From: Agrococcus sp. KRD186
Lineage (GTDB): Bacteria > Actinomycetota > Actinomycetes > Actinomycetales > Microbacteriaceae
Direction of reading: 5' to 3'
DNA: 64,000 bases
Assembly: GCF_017168255.1 (NCBI RefSeq)
Contig: NZ_JABFAP010000001.1
Location: 2,660,449 to 2,724,448 of the forward strand
Below, piece by piece: positions 62,701 through 64,000 of the stretch. The translations under genes and the position numbers were made by a program. The notes under the pieces were generated by a model. That model was not told the DNA's origin and made no database searches. It saw nothing but the letters and a program-made list of their open reading frames with translations. Each line of letters starts with the position of its first letter. Within the stretch, counting starts at the first letter, position 1.

Positions 62701-64000
62701 AGTTCGTGCGCCTCGCGGGCACGGCAGTCACCCTCACGGTGCTCGGCCAGCAGCTGCGCGCCGACGTCGCCGTCGACCGCACGACCTCCTACGGCGCGGA
62801 CGGCGTCGCCGGGGGCATCGACGACACGACCGTCACCCGCATCGCGCTCGCGAACGCATCCGTCGTCCTCACCGCGCGCGGCGCGCGGCTCGCGCTCACC
62901 GGCGGCGAGGCGCTGCTCGTGCTCACCGCGGCCGGCCTCGCCGGGCGCATCAGCGGCACCGTCGCCCTGACCGGCGTGCCGGGGGCCAGCCTCGCCGGCG
63001 CGCTGCAGGTCGAGCTGAACACCACGACGGCGCACGTGCAGGAGGCGCTGCGCGTCGGCGACCAGACCGTCGAGATCGACCTGCCGGCAGGCGGCGTCGG
63101 CGGCTACCTGCGCATCGCGGGCACCGGCGTGCGGCTGACCGTCGCCGGGCAGATCCTGCAGGCCGACATCGCCGTCGTGCGCGAGGCGGCCGCGCTCACC
63201 GTGACCATCGCGAACGGCGTGCTCGCGCTCGGGTCGCCGACCGCCCCGCTCGTGCGTGCCACCGGTGTCAGCGGCGCGCTGCGCATCACCGATGCGGGGG
63301 CCGCCGCCTCGCTCGCCGCGTCGCTCGCGGTCGCCGTCCCCGGCATCGCGATCGGCGGCGACGTCACCGTGCAGGTCAACTCCGGTGCAGCCACGGTCGC
63401 CGTCGGCTCGCCGGCTGTCACCGTGCAGCCCGGCATGCGGGTCACGGTCGCGAACGCGACGCTCACCATCTCCAGTCAGTCGCTGGGCGCGAGCTCGCTC
63501 GCCATCACCAGCACGCCCGACGGCGAGGTGGCGCTGGCCGTCACCGCCCTCACCGTGCAGCTCGGCACCTTCGTGCGGGTCACGACCGAGCACGCCTGGA
63601 GCGGCGCGCTCGTCATCACCGCAGCCGGCGTCGCGGGCTCGTTCCGCGGCTCCACCGCCGGCGTCTTCACCGTCCCCGGGATCATCGTCGGCGGCACCGT
63701 CGAGCTCGCCGTCAACACCGGGCGGGCAGCCGTCCGCCGCACCGACCTGGGCATCGACGTGCCCGCCGGGCCCTACCTGCAGGTCACCGTCACCGGCGGC
63801 ACGCTCGCCGTCACCGGCGGCCCGACGTTCAGCGGCAGCTTCCGCTTCAGCAGCACGACGCCCGAGGGCGCCACCGACTCGGTCACCACGATCGCGTTCA
63901 GCGGCGTCTCCGTCTCGCTCACCCGTCAGGGGGAGGCGAGCCCGATCGGCATCGCCGACGGCGTCGGCGCCTTCCTGGTCACCGCCGACGGCATCGCCGG
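53721..64000 (+). CDS. Giant secreted repeat protein with metzincin motif (runs off the window)
   Basis: One frame stays open from ATG 53721 to the window edge: at least 3,426 codons, no stop. In order: signal peptide ending APAQA at residue 51; a Gln/Ala coiled coil (~91-175); a protease-like region with the zinc motif HEVGHALGAVH (residues 294-304) and a nearby VMGETL Met-turn candidate; a Pro/Ala/Glu linker (~328-400); an FHA-like or beta-helical stretch (~510-1100); a beta domain ending LPHFSEYVAG with HFS at 1194-1196, like the self-cleaving ZU5 type; then repeats of about 118 residues to the edge. GC-rich codon use matches the core genes. It is probably a cell-surface adhesin or matrix protein; anchoring is not visible. 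Confidence 0.88.
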   Translation, partial: MSYSDSSLADAARLGSSRGGRRVGRMRRLGATSLLVTTTLIVSLVTAPAQAAPELAAPKQFAAAQAAPEPSVPDAIRLRDAETVVVETLPRDEARAQLDALFAAQQQQAQAAVEQQAIVQRAQSQQVVQQQRAVEVRQAQQQAQQAQEDADAQLQAALRALAEALSTSQCTTVGGQNGQPASVSCPMGEGAEVSGDGVDVVVPDDLDDDELLTAASLPADPVDALLEHGMLQAVLAQVLGEWAAAGADVAGITASIAAFDGPTLGSASGRSIAIDDDAAGWGWSRMDLATAVRHEVGHALGAVHGAGVMGETLAAGQAWSVDAGVLPAPAVEPAAEQPAAELPPAEEPAADELAAAAPAADVAVAAPAADEPATGAPAESAAALVAPAEPGASGWSTDGATATLTLTPADAATGTLRLLGGRIVFTTSDGGELATTVESISAVVLRGTVGAASLTVDLAGVGGVAIDIEGAAGTLHVTGIADSAQLVGTSDRLRLVWSFASLSFLAPRISALIESTGDIALDGSFALPGASLAVLANRITVAEGTVVDTRGETGDGAIVLAARDDQTARDAVASVSVSGATLAGAEIALTADASRTASAQGTSSASVVVVDAIMVASGDVTLRSSSTAALRADAATAVVRGSSTAVSLVGGTSTIRSTGTVSIEAHNIANAEARGAAVAEADLARLTHATIEGEQTIDADGLVLVADGSTVLRAIAAGATGAVATTGGLAGLAQRTDPAAASVAVARAHLDTLAGIARDARVTVADAAVSVLASSELDAGASATGAERGVSALIVRDSTASTLATGAGLAGATDLTLRATTLHRATADGAAGWALLSSTAATAAAAEPGAPLELAGGLEITAEQDAEAHATGTGAALVLGTHEATASIARAATVAGAAAIRADSRSVSSSTVAPVAVALPVLAAASTALLAALGGVAGPSAVVQVALAGVAPMRAVAAAVVLAAATASIAVAAGRLGVDGILDLTAVSSGSSTTGSGGVDLAPDQSTRITVGGHSSVVEVNSPVFAGDDVTIQAGRGPPAGDGSASALVRQTAPITLLDPTATTTITSPPQTPAITPPAGAALIVAAAGGAVALRGASLAFAPGALPADAWVVITARDAVVRGLATRSAVYDLRAFDARTGEEITTFLIDPQLTLAVRGTVGGDRIWYVAPDGSLQAMATAVDASGALTAQLPHFSEYVAGSPLDGLVGLIVAQLQAYVEGLSYTQALGDHSLGEALRLTGLQLTIGSLSAAAPYTGTATLTGTLAIALTVGSLSITASARLSAEYTLSSAAGLDGGTLTISLEGVAPATPITVAIAIGGTSVATLSFASAILTQAGADVTLRATGVNAMIGPVLADGSEITLGGGTLALTSRADTGDVDLSLTGATPAFSAGIGGVTLTDARLAYDGTTGLVLHGTLAVTVAGQQVTATARITRTAGVTSIAITGLRATLSGDGQTVVVSEGAGSLVIDPAGISGTIAATVVATGLVDATLGGTLALDTATGTVRVALAARDLDLELADGIGVTDAVLALVIESSVEHGTRAALDATGTVTLAGWHGVSLGGIVHARVNGFEGPLSESVALADGSGQASIAFAADEVAVADGAFLEVAGLGVTLTALGQQLTADLVLTRGAAGYDLAATNLVLALGGAAPLARFTAATGTFDLDATTGALSASITGRLVIAVPGLALDETLSLELSTASAAEHLRFEGTAVDLSLAGQTIAFATLSLARSTADGVTRTSVAVTGGALAITSGTTELIALSALAGTLTLTAGGLAGRLTATVSTALPGLAISSATLLVNTGAAAVGDVPAGPVLRVQAVGATLTIGGRSVAFDAAFERGVDAAGATVLRAAITNGSLTMLAGTTPVIAVTGATGVMLVTATGVAASLSGTVAIGLPGVSLTGTLAVEANTIGAPVDTTIRVGGVDVPLVLSASAVLRLVGTDVQLTVAGQRITGSVRFTQSGSVVMVAVTGGALAFGGGIASLTGLSLTLTAGATGIWGSAVGALALSLPGVALVSGTVSVQLNTDASLQSGIQPGTVRVGSDSLTLAVAGVEITGGVWLTRTVVGGVASHRIAITGASLALGGVATVTGITGSLAIAPTGVAGSISASIAVPSISLTTTADVAVNTTASAFDLGTGTVLPAGPYLRVEVAALEIAAGGGSISGAASISRWGSETVVAMTGVEGRLDAASGDADLNDGTGVLLLRAGGLAGVFSGSATVDGSGASASGTVLLQVNTTGVAIDTSVSLGGTTIPLLLAASPVLALSVSGLSVTIGDFLTIEGDLAFTDTVVGGVPARSVAGTGLTIFLGRGPAFLESGARNPLAMGVLLTDATIGLIAVGTGHALVATGTVSIIGVAGVTLQGTASARVNTTGMALTKTITIEGSTAPGVLVSFADAATVKEIAVSDATLGLAGRSLDGDLTFSRSSTGLAVAVADGAVDLGAGVQVTAVAGTLVLGDQGVAGQLTAIVTVAALGITGAVASLQLNSSASAVAAVSLPAGPFLRVAISGATVTVLGQSFGADVIVERTTAAGVATTVIGIAGAALFLGDDQGTAADLTDDLGVRLTGGAGILVLTASGVAGRISGTISAQLGDVEVTGDLSLAINTTTARVQASVLVGTVTHLLDVQAGPRLRFDAADATVEVLGQTLRADLAIERVTALTAAGAVDATKTLLRIAATDVRLSLAGGRATLTDGTALLLLDSSGTTSAVAGRITGTVALDVPGASLAGTLVVELSTAVGTVDTTFRAGGETIALALPAGGADGYFRLTGTAVTLTIAGQALTTDLELVDTAGSLSIRLRNARLALGGAGPLVTFTQPVEGASAVSTLNVGTTGLSGSIAVAAAFGVAGIAVTGALSIGVNTTAAAVVVTGWSDALAPGALRIGGEGLSIAVLGQSIQADLAFERVPTPTGALVRIGIADASLELGPLTATGGTGLLVLTPGGVAGTLAVGFTVAGGAPFALTGDLRLEVNSTGAAVAQSLQLGGGTVAIDLPAGQFVRLAGTAVTLTVLGQQLRADVAVDRTTSYGADGVAGGIDDTTVTRIALANASVVLTARGARLALTGGEALLVLTAAGLAGRISGTVALTGVPGASLAGALQVELNTTTAHVQEALRVGDQTVEIDLPAGGVGGYLRIAGTGVRLTVAGQILQADIAVVREAAALTVTIANGVLALGSPTAPLVRATGVSGALRITDAGAAASLAASLAVAVPGIAIGGDVTVQVNSGAATVAVGSPAVTVQPGMRVTVANATLTISSQSLGASSLAITSTPDGEVALAVTALTVQLGTFVRVTTEHAWSGALVITAAGVAGSFRGSTAGVFTVPGIIVGGTVELAVNTGRAAVRRTDLGIDVPAGPYLQVTVTGGTLAVTGGPTFSGSFRFSSTTPEGATDSVTTIAFSGVSVSLTRQGEASPIGIADGVGAFLVTADGIA
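59100..64000 (+). repeat. Array of ~118-residue repeats in the giant protein
   Basis: The landmark V(N)T recurs near 59110, 59439, 59781, 60090, 60417, 60818, 61165, 61521, 61912, 62287, 62620, 63010, 63372 and 63708, that is every 309-401 bases. Each unit has LPAGPFLRV-like, ATVTVLGQS-like, ERTT-like and GVAGRISGT-like segments. Weaker units extend back to about 57.4 kb. DNA identity between units is low, so the array is old rather than newly expanded. Confidence 0.75.

Noticed and set aside
58622-62782. Minus-strand open frame of 1,386 codons opposite the repeat array
   Set aside because: Ser/Thr/Ala/Pro-only composition is the antisense reading of the repeats; no independent evidence.

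Overview
The window is high-GC, gene-dense actinobacterial DNA. The fol gene order, class I lysyl-tRNA synthetase, DUF3180 and bPH2 genes, GAGAAGGGG-type terminators and many leaderless genes (a TANNNT -10 box about 6 nt before the start codon) point to Microbacteriaceae, possibly near Agrococcus; this is inference from gene content and style.

Layout. 1-4.9 kb: end of an F420-type NADP oxidoreductase gene, a Glu-Asp-Phe tRNA cluster, an M23 peptidase, ppa and tilS. 5-15.5 kb: a housekeeping run of hpt, ftsH, folE, a folP-folB fusion, folK and DUF3180, then an LCP ligase, two bPH2 membrane proteins and a Rossmann/DUF2520 protein. 15.5-33.2 kb: an inserted nitrate-respiration and molybdenum block holding moaA, narGHJI, a P450 coupled to modC, modBA, a TOBE regulator, moeB-rhodanese, moeA, moaC, mobA, a DUF6457-like gene, moaD, moaE and mog. 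It covers molybdate uptake, molybdopterin synthesis, bis-MGD formation and the respiratory nitrate reductase that uses the cofactor. panC follows; its usual neighbour, the DUF2520 gene, lies 18 kb away on the other side of the block.

34.1-38.6 kb: a second insertion between panC and lysS. It holds an insertion sequence with doubled terminal repeats and a lower-GC cassette of one small secreted protein, two membrane proteins and an ABC ATPase; this is the best candidate for an undescribed small export or toxin/immunity system. 38.6-51.9 kb: core genes resume (lysS, a CPBP protease, a DUF2975/XRE pair, clpC, a 5'-nucleotidase with a frameshifted signal peptide, argA, radA, a VOC protein and an acetyltransferase), ending at tRNA-Ser(CGA).

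52.2-64 kb: beyond the tRNA lie a beta-helix lipoprotein and one giant secreted protein gene. It starts at 53721 and stays open to the window edge, giving at least 3,426 codons. It has a signal peptide, a coiled coil, a metzincin HExxHxxGxxH motif, a beta-helical region, a possible HFS self-cleavage site and a long array of repeats of about 118 residues.
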